Shown one piece after another: positions 1 through 10,579 of a stretch of 64,000 nucleotides of DNA. The translations under genes and the position numbers were made by a program. The DNA is from Seriola aureovittata (lineage: Eukaryota; Chordata; Actinopteri; Carangiformes; Carangidae). Numbering within the stretch: the stretch's first letter is position 1; the number at the start of each line of letters is the position of its first letter. Location: assembly GCF_021018895.1 (NCBI RefSeq), contig NC_079384.1, forward strand, positions 4,884,140 through 4,948,139. Direction: 5' to 3'. The notes beneath the pieces were generated by a model. It made no database searches, was not told the origin of the DNA, and saw only the letters and a program-made list of their open reading frames with translations.

Positions 1-3000
1 TGGGGGGTCTGTTGTCCAACACAGTAGTCCAGCTGGTCTGCTTTCTGCTTTTGAAGCTGTTTTCTTTCTTTCTCTTTGTACAAGTATTTACAGGCCAAAG
101 CATTCAAAAGTGACGGTCAAATCGTTTGTGAACGTAACAGACAATAACACACTTTTTATAGTATGCTAAAAACTTTTAATTTTAGAAAGCAAGTGTAGGC
201 TGACATTACTTTATTATTGATTAAAAAAAAAATAATAACAGAGAAGACAGGGGCGGAGCCAGACATTGTAAACATTCGGGGCTTAGCCCCAACTTAAGTG
301 GATATTCAGGGGACATGCTCCCCCAGGGAATTTTTTTCCCTATTTAGAGCAGCTGCATGCACTGTTTGCTGTTACACTTCAGGCTTACGCTTCAGCCGGA
401 TCTGTCGGCCCAGACCCGGCTGAGTCTTTGCCAGAATAGTAAAATGGGGAACAAACAAATGCAGAAACTTTTCGTACATGTGACAGTTTCGGAAAACAGG
501 TGAACTGGAAAAGGGGCATGCAGGGAAAAATTAAAAGTGCGCAGAGCTGTCTGCATTTATTGACTGCGCACATACAGGCATCGGGCCGAAAGGCGCCAAC
601 TTTACTTTAAGTGTGGAAGACAAAAGGCAGGAAGACCGCAAACAACAAACTTTCAAGTTTATGATTTTACAGTTTACTGTTTCATCCTTAAAAGCTTATG
701 GTCTGAATTTCACTTTAACTGTCATTTACTGGCATTAACTTTCTGGCTAGGATCTATGGGTTAAGTCTGGGTAGCTGGCAAAACACTAGCTCTGCTGCTG
801 GAAGGTATGAGACAAACAGGCTAGAGGTGGAGAGTGGATGTAAGAGGGGAAGGAGGGGGCAGGACCTGTGAGGCCTTATTCTGGGAATGACATGAGTGTA
901 GACAGTAAAAAAGAAAAATGCTCCCACACACAGTATCTCTGCTCACAACATGATCTTCCCACACTGCTCAGCCAGTAAGTCTGTCTCCCCAGAACAATGC
1001 GGGACTTTTCCCTGTTAAAAATGAACACGCCATGTTATACAATATCTACAGTGCAATAGTCATGTGTTTTGTCATACAAGAAACTAATTATATATGATTT
1101 GTGGAAATGTTTACATCCATTGCTTATCAAGGACGAACAGTTTAAAAGTGACCTTTTTAACCTGATTCACACACTTTGACTGAGACGTAGTGCAAGTGTA
1201 CAGTATCTGTCCATTCAGCAGAAATGTGTCTAATGTGAAGACCATTTTTGCAGAAAATAGCACGTGTTGCTGCCTAAAGTTAGTTAACTAACATGTGCAA
1301 CATGCATTTGACTGGTTAGCTGAAGTGTGGAAGGTGCAGCCAGCAGAAAAGCAGACTGTTACCTTATGAAATACAACGTGACAGAAATAGACTGGCTTAA
1401 ATATGGCACCTTGATGGAGCACAGCTCTGTGGATGCTGGGGCCATGGAGTCATGGAGTTGTTGTAGGGGCCGGGGAGGGTTGAGCAGAAACGTTGATTTA
1501 GTCCTTTTCAAACTAATTTTTCATGCCACCACCTGTTGAAATTTACTGCTTACAATTCAAAAACAATTTAGCTACCGTGCTAAGAACTCATGTAATGAAA
1601 AAGGTAACACATACTGCAGGATATGCAACAGGGAGTGGGCAATTGCTCTCTCATAACATGTAAAAACAAGTTGAGCCGGACAGGATTTCTCAAACACTCC
1701 ACTTTCTCCATTTATGGGGGTCATGCTTCACATGTGACCTCATCCATTAGACTTCCAATGACTCACAAAGGGTACCAAGTCAACAAAATGCCCCCTCCAT
1801 TCCAACTCAATCTCACAGCAACAACAGCTGCATTGGTCCTAAAACTAGACTACTCAGTCACACACCTTCATGTCCACAACACAGTCTTGTAAACAAAGCT
1901 TGAACAACAATAATTAGCCCAGCCCTGCCAAAGTCATATCCGTCGGCCTGCATCTGCCTCCAGCTACCAAGTGGCGCTTCAGGGACTGTCGCACTGATTT
2001 GGAGATATGTGATGCAATGGGCTATATCAGAGGGCTTGTTTCCCTGCGAGACAAAGGCAAAATGAGTCAGCAGCTAAATGTTAGCCAATGGTCTTGGCAA
2101 CCCGGTAAGTACAACCCACCCTTGTTCAGTGTCTCCACCAAGATTCAACTGATGGATGTCTCATCGTCACTGACATGAAGGCCCACTGTCATCAAAGGTG
2201 CCTAACGCTAAAGCAAGGGTCTATGTGGGAACCTATCAGCCCTCGCTGCTTAGATACAAAAATAACCAATGACAGTGTCCATTTCATCCTGCTGGTCTGC
2301 CTTGCCCTGCCACTCGACACCCACTGGTTATTCCAATGTGAGTTTGCTAGCTGCGTCCTGTGTTGCTGCTCAGTTTGGCCACACCGATTCGTGCGTCTAT
2401 TTTGGTATCTTGTGAGCTCGCTATCAGGAGCCTGGCCACACCAGTGCGTTTGAACATGGATCTGAGGACTTGACTCACTTTGGTGAGTTTTTATTTGTTT
2501 GTTTTTTTTTCAACTTCAACAGAAAAAAAGTTTGTTTACCATTAATGGCAACTGCTAACTAGAATGTATTCTTAGCAGGTGCTACTGCACTGTATTCTTG
2601 GATTCTACATTGAGGATTTGTGTTTGATACCAGAGTCCAGATTACACCCTTACACTCAGTATGAAAGGCTCATCGCCAAGGTGAGGGATCAGTATGATTA
2701 TACAGCATGAAAAGTACTGAAGGCTAGTGAACCTAATGTAAGATACTTTAAGTTTTATAAATGGCGTAAACATTAATGTCCAAATAGACCTACAGCACAA
2801 GGGCCGCAGGACCTGTCAGCGTTTTATTGCTAAGAAATCATTACAAATAAGTTCTGTCATATTATTTACACTAATATTTACACATCTATGAGGAAACTAC
2901 AAAATTAAATTTCAATGGTTGTGCCTTTTATACAGTATAGTTAACTGGGGCACTTGATTCCTTGGGTATAAATATACGAGCAGATGCTGGGAAAGTACCG

Positions 3001-4059
3001 TGGTCGCTAACTGATCTGTGGTTATGATAGCTGGAAGATAGTTGGCGACCAAAGTCTACTGGAAAGCCATAGCTTTAATAATGATAAAAAATAATGATAA
3101 TAAATATTTTGGCTGCAGTTATTTTTTGTTGTTGTTCTTGAAGTTACACTTGACCATGAATATGAAGGCAGGGGGCAAGAGGAGTGCTTAGGTTTCATTA
3201 CTGTACTGATCAAACTCTGTTAAAAACTTTATCATTTTAATGTATATATACAATCAAATACGCCACTAAATAATGGAATGTCTATATTTGTAATTGTCTC
3301 AATTGATTTCATCTGCTTATAAGGAGAGTCGTGGTTGTGTGGATAGATGAAGAGTTGAGTTATATGCCAGTGGCTGTGCTCCCAGGTCAGGGCATATAAA
3401 TGGGTTAATGAGCTATTCTAAGACCTCACCCAGATACCTAAAGTAAGCTACAGTAGAGCAGCTGCTGCTAAGGCACTCTGAATGATGTGATGATTTACTT
3501 GCATTTCCTGCGCTCTGTGGTGTAAACCTTAAGACATGAATATGGTTCAAAAGCTCAGCTCTGCAGAGGAGTTGTCTGTATATTAATCCAACAAAGTCAT
3601 TAGATGTGAAAAAGCTATGATTGCATTTGAAGGGGACCTATGTGAAATGTGGGTCTTTCCTTTGAAATGTACAACACATGCACAAGGGAAATGTTCATCT
3701 TTTCTAATATTTCTAATAATGTTCTTATATATGGAGTAGAGCTTGTTCTCATAGCTACAAACAGTATGCTTAGTGCTCACAACTTACAGTGTTAAAAATA
3801 ACCAAGTGCATGGCATGAAGTGTTTGTCTGCTGCCTGCATAGCGACAGCATGGCCGGAGCCGGAACATGTCATGTACATAAAGGTCATCAGTGGAACTAC
3901 AGAGTTCAAAACCATTTATAGTAATCATGTCAATCAAATAACCTGTTTGTAGGTATTTGAACAGCTGAGCAGTCGCTGCTTACAAGGTGCAGCTAAGTAG
4001 ATTGCTTTAAAACCACAACCTTTAAGTGCTGACATTAATTTCACTTTCTTTGTTTTCAG
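1..4059. other. Non-coding flank upstream of the CEFIP-like gene
   Basis: No reading frame here has codon texture or splice sites that I would call coding; the longest open stretches are under 100 codons and unrelated to known families. A GTAAGT-type donor follows CAACCCG near 2102-2108, so the sequence just before it could be a non-coding first exon of the downstream gene, but this is only a guess. A probable transposon end near 248 is listed separately. Otherwise I see ordinary AT-rich fish intergenic or intronic DNA. Confidence 0.6.
248..340. mobile_element. Probable end of a hAT-type DNA transposon
   Basis: The block starts CAGGGGCGGAGCCAG, which resembles the CAGGGGCGG-type terminal inverted repeat of many hAT elements. 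It continues with the G-rich and C-rich runs (GGGGCTTAGCCCC, CATGCTCCCCCAGGG) that I associate with such termini. I could not find the opposite inverted end within the next few kilobases, nor a clean 8-bp duplication. It is either a truncated copy or an element whose other end has decayed. The class assignment is from recalled motif similarity only. Confidence 0.35.
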
Positions 4060-4192
4060 GAAGTTTACATATCCCATCACTTCCCTGATATCAACTTGAG
4101 CTGGAAGAAAACCAAGGGACCTACAGAGCTGCAGCAGCTGTAGAGGAGGCAAGACGGGTGATGCACAAGACAGAGAGAGACTTGTTGACATC
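4060..4192 (+). other. 5' UTR segment of the CEFIP-like exon, with splice acceptor
   Basis: A pyrimidine-rich tract ending TTTGTTTTCAG at 4059 is a good splice acceptor, so the coding exon probably starts at 4060 and carries 133 nt of 5' UTR before the ATG. The upstream non-coding exon or exons are not identified with confidence. The only upstream ATG in this segment is at 4161; it opens a short uORF described separately. Confidence 0.6.
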
Positions 4193-4196
4193 ATGA
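4161..4196 (+). promoter_or_regulatory. Upstream ORF overlapping the CEFIP-like start codon (ATGA)
   Basis: The first ATG after the acceptor opens an 11-codon frame that ends in TGA at 4194-4196. The main ATG is at 4193-4195, so stop and start share the four bases ATGA. This geometry suits termination-reinitiation or leaky scanning and would lower or regulate translation of the main protein. It is read directly from the sequence; the regulatory role is inference. Confidence 0.5.
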
Positions 4197-7100
4197 GCTG
4201 TGTGGAAAAGCGACACATGAGCCATCGCGTGGGGAGCATGCACCACCATCGCTTCCCCAACGGCTTCAGCGACTTGTTCATGGATGAGACTGACAGGGAG
4301 GTCAGCATTCTCACAGATCGAGCCTTCCGAAGTCTCTGTGTTGGAGATGATGCGGTTTATAATGACGAATTCTTGTATGGATACTCACCATTCAGCTGCC
4401 ACAAACCCTTGGTGGGGGAGCCTCATAAAAAGACTCATCATAAGGAATCTAAAAAGCAAGGGCAAAACAAAAACAAAAATGACAAAAAAGATGCCCAGCC
4501 ATGGAAACAGCAGCAACAGAAGAATATATCCCAAATGTCATCTTTCCTCAAGGCATTAAGTGCCACAGAAGAAAGCTGTGAGGGGATGTTAATCAAAAAT
4601 GGAGGTATGACGGACTCTAATGGGGAATCATGGGATAAGTCGGCACTTCGCAGCATCCAAAGAGAGCTATCGGACTTCTCCTCGGATTATCACACCAATC
4701 TCACAGAGGGACATTACAAGAACCATCATCGACATCACACTGGTGATGGTTCGTCACACAAAACAAGAAAAGATGCTGGGAAATCCTCAAAGATAAAAAA
4801 TGGGAAATCCACTGTCAAACTAAGGAAACTTAACATCAAAAACTTTTTCCTCCACAGTGAGTTTAGCCCTTTCCAAACATGGAGAGATTTTAAACAGTTT
4901 CCTTTCGGCCAAGAGGAGACAGTTGCATCTATTCTCCCCACAGATAATATCCCTAAATGGTACGACTTGCCGTTTTACAAGGAGCTGACAGAGGCACACA
5001 GAAAAGAGACTCTGCACACAGAGGAGGCACAGTCATGCACGAAAGCAGCAGTAGAGCCCCCTCCTCCCACTGCTCCTAAACCTAACCCTCCCCCTCCTCC
5101 TCCAAAGGTCCTGCCAAAGCCCTCAGCCACTCCTGCTGAGAAGAGGTGTTCATCGGATGGAGGGGATGGGGTTGCTGCCCCCTGGAGGCGCAACAGGTCC
5201 AGGGCAAAAAGTGCTATTCCAGTCAATCAGTTTGGAATACCAAGTCAGGACAATAATTCAAAGATGGTGGATGAAAGTCTTGTGTTGGTCAACAAGGAAG
5301 CCAGATCTGTGGAGGTGAAAGCAATTGAGGAAGTCAGCTCTTTGGCCTCTACTCCATTCAGTATTTGCCAGCTGATGACTCCCCTCATTCCCTCCAGACA
5401 ACCTACAGAAACATCAGAAATCCTCCAAGCAGTTCTCTCGCCCTCTGCCCTTGACCTTCCACTTAGACCACACTCTGAGGCCAAAGTGACCCCTGAACCT
5501 CCAGTCAAGCGGGACAGTTACAAATCACTTGCCTCTAGTATCCTCTTCAACCTCAAAGACAACAGGAAAAGGGTTAAAAGCCGTTACAGCCCACCTAAAT
5601 TCAAACCTTTAGAATTGCCTGAGGGTGGCATCCAATCTCCACAATCAGATCATTTGAAACATCCACAAGCTGGCTCTGAGGGCAATGCATCTGGCTTCAG
5701 CACTCCTGCCATTTTAAAAGATGGGCAAACAGTTTGCAGTCCTGACTTGGAATCTGTCGACACCCCGACTGCTGGTCTTACAAAGCATGATGTTGACAGG
5801 CCTCTGTCAGATGATTATTTGTTATCAAATCTACTGCAAACCAAAAGGGAGGCTGCAGGTAGCAGTGGTATAAGTGAAGAGAATCTGATCACCCCCTTTA
5901 TACACTCAAAAAAGAATAAGAGTCCCATGGCTAAAAAGCAAAACTATCCCTCTCTGAATTTGTACAAGAAAGCCAGCCCTGTTGACAGTGATATGAAATA
6001 TCTTCAAATACCTCTGAGCAACAGTGCTCCAGTGCACATAGCTCAACCAACTGAGACAAATGAACTTTCACCACTCATGCTAAACAAAGAACTGTCCCCC
6101 AAAACACTGCCAACAAACACAGGCCTGTCACCGAATACTCTAAATTTCAGCAAAGATCGTTCACCCATAATTTCACCCCATGCAATCGTGAACAAGAGGC
6201 TGTCATCAAATATATATGCAGGGGAAAAACCTTCAAATGTACCAGACAAAGCAAAACAGACGGTGAAGGACCCAAAAGAAAAAGACATTGGAGTGCAGCC
6301 TGCTTCTAAGCAAAAAGATGCTAATGGCCAAACTATGAGTACAATGGATATAATCAGAGCAGCAAGGGAAGCAATTAATGCAGTAAAAAATAAAGCTCTA
6401 TCTGAGGCTTATTCAGAAAGCATCAAGAAGCCAATTTCAGACATACAAGAAATGAAGGAGAAAGAAATAGATGAGAGGGTTGCCTATTCAGTGGAAACAT
6501 TGAGCAGCAGGAGTGAGTGTTCAGAATCAGAAAACAATGTTTTATCTCAAAGTAGGACTAACTCAACTGGTGCAACACCTGTTGGTAAAACTAGTACTGC
6601 CAAGAAAGAGCCTCCACCAGTTCCCAAGAGAAATTTTGCAAAATCTGATATTGAATTCGCTCTTGACAAACAGCAAACACATAATGCTGACAAACCCACT
6701 GATGGTGAGTCGAGGGATGCAAAGGTAGTTTCACCACCAAAAGAGAGTGAATCTGCCTCAAAACAAGAGAAGATCAAACGTATATTCTCAGCCAGACAGA
6801 ACAATTACATAAAACATCAGAGATATGCAATGACAAATGATGAACAAGTAGAGGAATATGAGGAAGGTGATCCGAATGTGAACACAAGTACAGAGGCGGA
6901 TGAGGAGATAATGTCACCAAGAGAAATAAGAGATAGTGAGCATATAATTAATGATTTGCATACTTTGAAAGAGCTAGAGAGAGCACGGCTTGGTGATCGT
7001 ACTCTTGAGAACACGAAGAACAAACTAGGGGTTATTAACATAGATGAGGAGGCCAGGGCTAAGAATGATTTGATTTCACGGGAGCTTCGGAATATAAAGA

Positions 7101-10100
7101 AGGGCATGCGGTGTATGAGAGGGAACACATCGGCTAAGAAAGACCTTTTTGCAAAGAAAGAGAAGGATCCGATAAAGCAGGAGGCTTTCAAAAAGATAGA
7201 CAGTAATGTCAGAGTAAACAAAGCACTTATAAATGACAATTATGACAAAGCCAAAATGGCACTTGAAGAGATCATCTCAGAGAGGCAGAAGAGAAGGAAT
7301 ACATTCACAGAAAAAGATGAGAATTCATTATTTGATGAGAACGCTAGCGATGAAAGTTATGTAGAGAGGGAACAGCAATGTGAAAAACCTATGAAAGATT
7401 CTATGATGGACGGCAAAGAAAAGCAAAATGGCAGCACTTCCACGCTAAAACGGAAAGAACTAAAAGAGAGGTTAGGCGATCTGAGAGACCACAATCACAT
7501 GAGGCAGATTCTGTCACAAACTGAACCTAGACTTGGTGACACTCACAGATCGGGCGGTAGAATAGCTCTACCAGGCATGGACATGGTTGGAAATCAGCTA
7601 GACACAGTCCTTAAAACTAAAGCTAAACACATTAATGATAAACTAAGTGATAATCCCAGCTATGAATCAGATGAGGTGAATTTCAGACATGTAGCAAGAC
7701 AGGTGTCTGAAGAAAGTGGAGAAAGCAAAAACTCAGATGCTCCCCCTGTTCCTCCGAGGAGCAAAAAAGGAGGCAATAGAAGAGATGGAAGCATTACCAA
7801 GGAAATGGATAGTTTGAAAGATGCAGCCGATGAGGATGTCTTTAACAAAAATGCAAAATATGAAAATGGTGAGGTAAACATAAATGAGATGAAGAGCACA
7901 GGCTCAGGAAAACAAGAAGTAAACATTGACCTGTTTGCAAAAGAAGCTGTGCCCAGTCAAAATGAAACCACGTCGAACAAAAGGATGTGGGATATGGTAA
8001 ATAATGCAAATTCAAAATCTATTACTGCAACTGGTGCAGGGACATGTGAACCCATGTTGCGTTCAAATTACCCACAGTCTGAAAATAGATACTTATCACC
8101 AAAGTTCAGGGGAGATGAAAATGAGGTAAATAACTTGCATGCAGATACAAGGCCCACAGGGGAAGCCACATTTGAAAACAGCAATGCTAAGGCACAGGAA
8201 GGACACAAGATAAAGCGAAAGGCCCCTTTAAAACCAGACCATTTAAACACAGCAGATGACAATGTAACTAGGAATCTAGTAGCAGAAGATGAACCTGACA
8301 AAATGAATAGACTTACTGAGGAAATAAATGTGGATACAGAAGCTCTCAGTGAAAAGCCCAGAAACATATTATCACCCTTACTACTGGTGAATGGTATTAA
8401 CGTCAATCAGAGCCCACCTGATCAGGCCAGCTTGTCCTCAAAATCTTCCTACTTCTCTGTGGAGAGTGCCCTGCACAGAAATACTGAGACTGAGTCAAAT
8501 GTTTACCACTCACTGGAGAACTTGATTGGAGAGGTGGAGGAAGTTGATGAGGAAATGTGGAATGTCTCACGAAACATGAAACCGGATTCAGACAGGACTG
8601 AAGTGGACTATTATTCTTTAAGTGAGCATGAAGGTGAGCCAGAGGTTGTAAAGCGACCGATAACATCTCCTCAAAAACAGACAGACGTACCATACGATGA
8701 CAGCAAAGAAAGAGAAAATAGCACTACAGACCAAAGTGTAACTCTTGATGAAAATAATCAGACACCATTGCCACCCTCTAACACTTTTTCACCAACTTTG
8801 GGGATCCCTGTCTTATTTAAAGTCAAAGATAACACTTTCAGTACTAAGTTGAAGAAGACTGTACAACCTTGGTCACCAAGAGGGAGTCTGAGTGGTTCAG
8901 AGAGGGGAGAGGAGGACTTACGTCAAGTAAAGGAAGAGCTCCCACTGGCTAATGAAACTTCCACTAGTGGTAACACCTTAATTCCAGCAGAAATCTTCAA
9001 ACCTAAAGAGATTTTATCTGACCATTTACCTCCCCTGTTGTTCTCGCCTTCAAATCTACAACATGAAAACCTAAAGAAACCCCAAGCTGAACAGTTCCTG
9101 ACTGTCCCACAAGAGGAAGACAGATTTTCTGGAGTGAGTCCATCATCTGAAGGCGTGGAGAGTTTAGCAACCAGCACAGCTGACACAGCTGATGAGATGG
9201 GAATGAATGCAGGGTGTGAAGTGTCAAAGGTTCCCAGCGAACACTCAGAATCCAACTGCAGTGGTAATGAAAGCCAAATGGGACTACCCAAACCACCAGC
9301 TGTCTTACCCAAATCTGAAAAAGCTGTTCTCAAAGCCATTAAGCTGACAAATAGAAGAATGAAGAAGGAGGAGGCCCAGAAGTCCTCCCACAAGTCGTCT
9401 CAAAGCAGCAGCAAACACAGAACAGATAGACACAAGGGTGAAAAATCTGAGCAAAAAAGTAGCAGCAGCAGTAGGAATAGCAAGAGCAGCGAGAGAAAAC
9501 ACAGAGAAAAAATGGAAGATAGTCACCATCAGAATGAAAATCACCATGGTAACATCAGCAATGACAGAAATGAGCAACTGCTCCATGAAAGAAGAGGCCA
9601 CAACAGTGAAAAGCACCATCATGACAGAGCAGAAATGAAACACAATTCTCGGAGACAGAGCCGCGATTCGGTGGCTAGCAGTAACCAGAGCAAAGAAGCC
9701 CTACCCAGTGTTGCAACCGAAAGGCAAGGCCGTAGCAGTGACAGACGCATTCGAGATAAGTCAGATAAAAGACATTACAGCACTGATAGGGTCATCAGTA
9801 ATGTCCCTGTGTACAAAGCTCATGTCGGCGATAGACCCATGTCAGACAGGCCATTCCACCGATCGCAAAGCATGGATAGGTACTTAGGAGATAAAGCTGA
9901 ACGCAGACTCAGTGCCGATATGTCAGTCAATGAGAAGTTTGATCCAAGGACCCAGCGCATTGAGAAATCCATCATGGATGAGCTTCAGCAGAGAGGCCGA
10001 GCGAAAGACAAGGCAAGCAGAGACAACCCATTGAGAAGGAGTAACAGTATTGATGCGTACAGCGCCGAAGTACCTCACCCTTCAACCCTCTCCCGCCAGT

Positions 10101-10579
10101 CAAGCTACACCAGCCAGATTTCACACCCGTCCAGCATTGAGCACGCTATGGTTACACAGTCCTTCCCTATGACCCAACGTAAGCTCCTCCAGGATCCAGA
10201 CTCAGGGCAGTACTTCTTTGTAGACATGCCCGTCCAGGTCAAGACAAAAACCTTCTTTGATCCAGAAACAGGAAGCTACGTGCAGCTGCCAGTCAAGCCG
10301 CCTGAGGGTGCTATTCCTCAGGCATCCCCCATGGAGGTCTTGACCCCGCCTCTGGTTGTTTACCATGGTTTTGTCCCGGTACCTCTGTCCCCTATGGCTC
10401 AGAAAGCTACCATCCAAGCTCCTCATAAGGAACCGGAAGAGTTTGAGCATAGAAACCTAGAGAGGTCAAAGCAAAAGCACTATAAGGAGGGACATCCATA
10501 TTTAGAGCCTGTCTATGGTCAACATGACCATATGTTAGGGGAGTTCATGGGCACTGAGGAGCTGGACTGTCCGAGCTGA
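4193..10579 (+). CDS. cefip: CEFIP (C10orf71)/C4orf54-family protein, 2128 aa, single large exon
   Basis: This is one uninterrupted 2128-codon frame. Near the N-terminus (residues ~31-60) is DETDREVSILTDRAFRSL followed by an acidic Cys-containing stretch, closely matching my memory of human CEFIP (cardiac-enriched FHL2-interacting protein), a Z-disc-associated muscle protein. Near the C-terminus (~1985-2035) is a DUF4585-like segment with QDPDSGQYFFVDMPVQ and FFDPETGSYVQLPV, shared by CEFIP, C4orf54 and relatives. Between them lies low-complexity, probably disordered sequence: a proline run at ~288-312, SH3-ligand-like PPPVPKR (~806) and PPVPPR (~1182), many Lys/Glu-rich helices, and a Ser/Lys/His-rich tract at ~1733-1800. 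It has no signal peptide or membrane segment. The start is the first in-frame ATG after the acceptor at 4059. It is longer than human CEFIP (about 1435 aa) or C4orf54 (about 1793 aa). Family membership is fairly sure; which paralogue it is remains open, with CEFIP favoured by the N-terminal motif. Confidence 0.88.
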   Translation: MSCVEKRHMSHRVGSMHHHRFPNGFSDLFMDETDREVSILTDRAFRSLCVGDDAVYNDEFLYGYSPFSCHKPLVGEPHKKTHHKESKKQGQNKNKNDKKDAQPWKQQQQKNISQMSSFLKALSATEESCEGMLIKNGGMTDSNGESWDKSALRSIQRELSDFSSDYHTNLTEGHYKNHHRHHTGDGSSHKTRKDAGKSSKIKNGKSTVKLRKLNIKNFFLHSEFSPFQTWRDFKQFPFGQEETVASILPTDNIPKWYDLPFYKELTEAHRKETLHTEEAQSCTKAAVEPPPPTAPKPNPPPPPPKVLPKPSATPAEKRCSSDGGDGVAAPWRRNRSRAKSAIPVNQFGIPSQDNNSKMVDESLVLVNKEARSVEVKAIEEVSSLASTPFSICQLMTPLIPSRQPTETSEILQAVLSPSALDLPLRPHSEAKVTPEPPVKRDSYKSLASSILFNLKDNRKRVKSRYSPPKFKPLELPEGGIQSPQSDHLKHPQAGSEGNASGFSTPAILKDGQTVCSPDLESVDTPTAGLTKHDVDRPLSDDYLLSNLLQTKREAAGSSGISEENLITPFIHSKKNKSPMAKKQNYPSLNLYKKASPVDSDMKYLQIPLSNSAPVHIAQPTETNELSPLMLNKELSPKTLPTNTGLSPNTLNFSKDRSPIISPHAIVNKRLSSNIYAGEKPSNVPDKAKQTVKDPKEKDIGVQPASKQKDANGQTMSTMDIIRAAREAINAVKNKALSEAYSESIKKPISDIQEMKEKEIDERVAYSVETLSSRSECSESENNVLSQSRTNSTGATPVGKTSTAKKEPPPVPKRNFAKSDIEFALDKQQTHNADKPTDGESRDAKVVSPPKESESASKQEKIKRIFSARQNNYIKHQRYAMTNDEQVEEYEEGDPNVNTSTEADEEIMSPREIRDSEHIINDLHTLKELERARLGDRTLENTKNKLGVINIDEEARAKNDLISRELRNIKKGMRCMRGNTSAKKDLFAKKEKDPIKQEAFKKIDSNVRVNKALINDNYDKAKMALEEIISERQKRRNTFTEKDENSLFDENASDESYVEREQQCEKPMKDSMMDGKEKQNGSTSTLKRKELKERLGDLRDHNHMRQILSQTEPRLGDTHRSGGRIALPGMDMVGNQLDTVLKTKAKHINDKLSDNPSYESDEVNFRHVARQVSEESGESKNSDAPPVPPRSKKGGNRRDGSITKEMDSLKDAADEDVFNKNAKYENGEVNINEMKSTGSGKQEVNIDLFAKEAVPSQNETTSNKRMWDMVNNANSKSITATGAGTCEPMLRSNYPQSENRYLSPKFRGDENEVNNLHADTRPTGEATFENSNAKAQEGHKIKRKAPLKPDHLNTADDNVTRNLVAEDEPDKMNRLTEEINVDTEALSEKPRNILSPLLLVNGINVNQSPPDQASLSSKSSYFSVESALHRNTETESNVYHSLENLIGEVEEVDEEMWNVSRNMKPDSDRTEVDYYSLSEHEGEPEVVKRPITSPQKQTDVPYDDSKERENSTTDQSVTLDENNQTPLPPSNTFSPTLGIPVLFKVKDNTFSTKLKKTVQPWSPRGSLSGSERGEEDLRQVKEELPLANETSTSGNTLIPAEIFKPKEILSDHLPPLLFSPSNLQHENLKKPQAEQFLTVPQEEDRFSGVSPSSEGVESLATSTADTADEMGMNAGCEVSKVPSEHSESNCSGNESQMGLPKPPAVLPKSEKAVLKAIKLTNRRMKKEEAQKSSHKSSQSSSKHRTDRHKGEKSEQKSSSSSRNSKSSERKHREKMEDSHHQNENHHGNISNDRNEQLLHERRGHNSEKHHHDRAEMKHNSRRQSRDSVASSNQSKEALPSVATERQGRSSDRRIRDKSDKRHYSTDRVISNVPVYKAHVGDRPMSDRPFHRSQSMDRYLGDKAERRLSADMSVNEKFDPRTQRIEKSIMDELQQRGRAKDKASRDNPLRRSNSIDAYSAEVPHPSTLSRQSSYTSQISHPSSIEHAMVTQSFPMTQRKLLQDPDSGQYFFVDMPVQVKTKTFFDPETGSYVQLPVKPPEGAIPQASPMEVLTPPLVVYHGFVPVPLSPMAQKATIQAPHKEPEEFEHRNLERSKQKHYKEGHPYLEPVYGQHDHMLGEFMGTEELDCPS

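Noticed and set aside
3934..4314. 126-codon frame on the - strand across the CEFIP-like start
   Set aside because: It is antisense to a clear coding exon and its UTR, with no domain or splice signals of its own. The same holds for other antisense frames inside 4193-10579.
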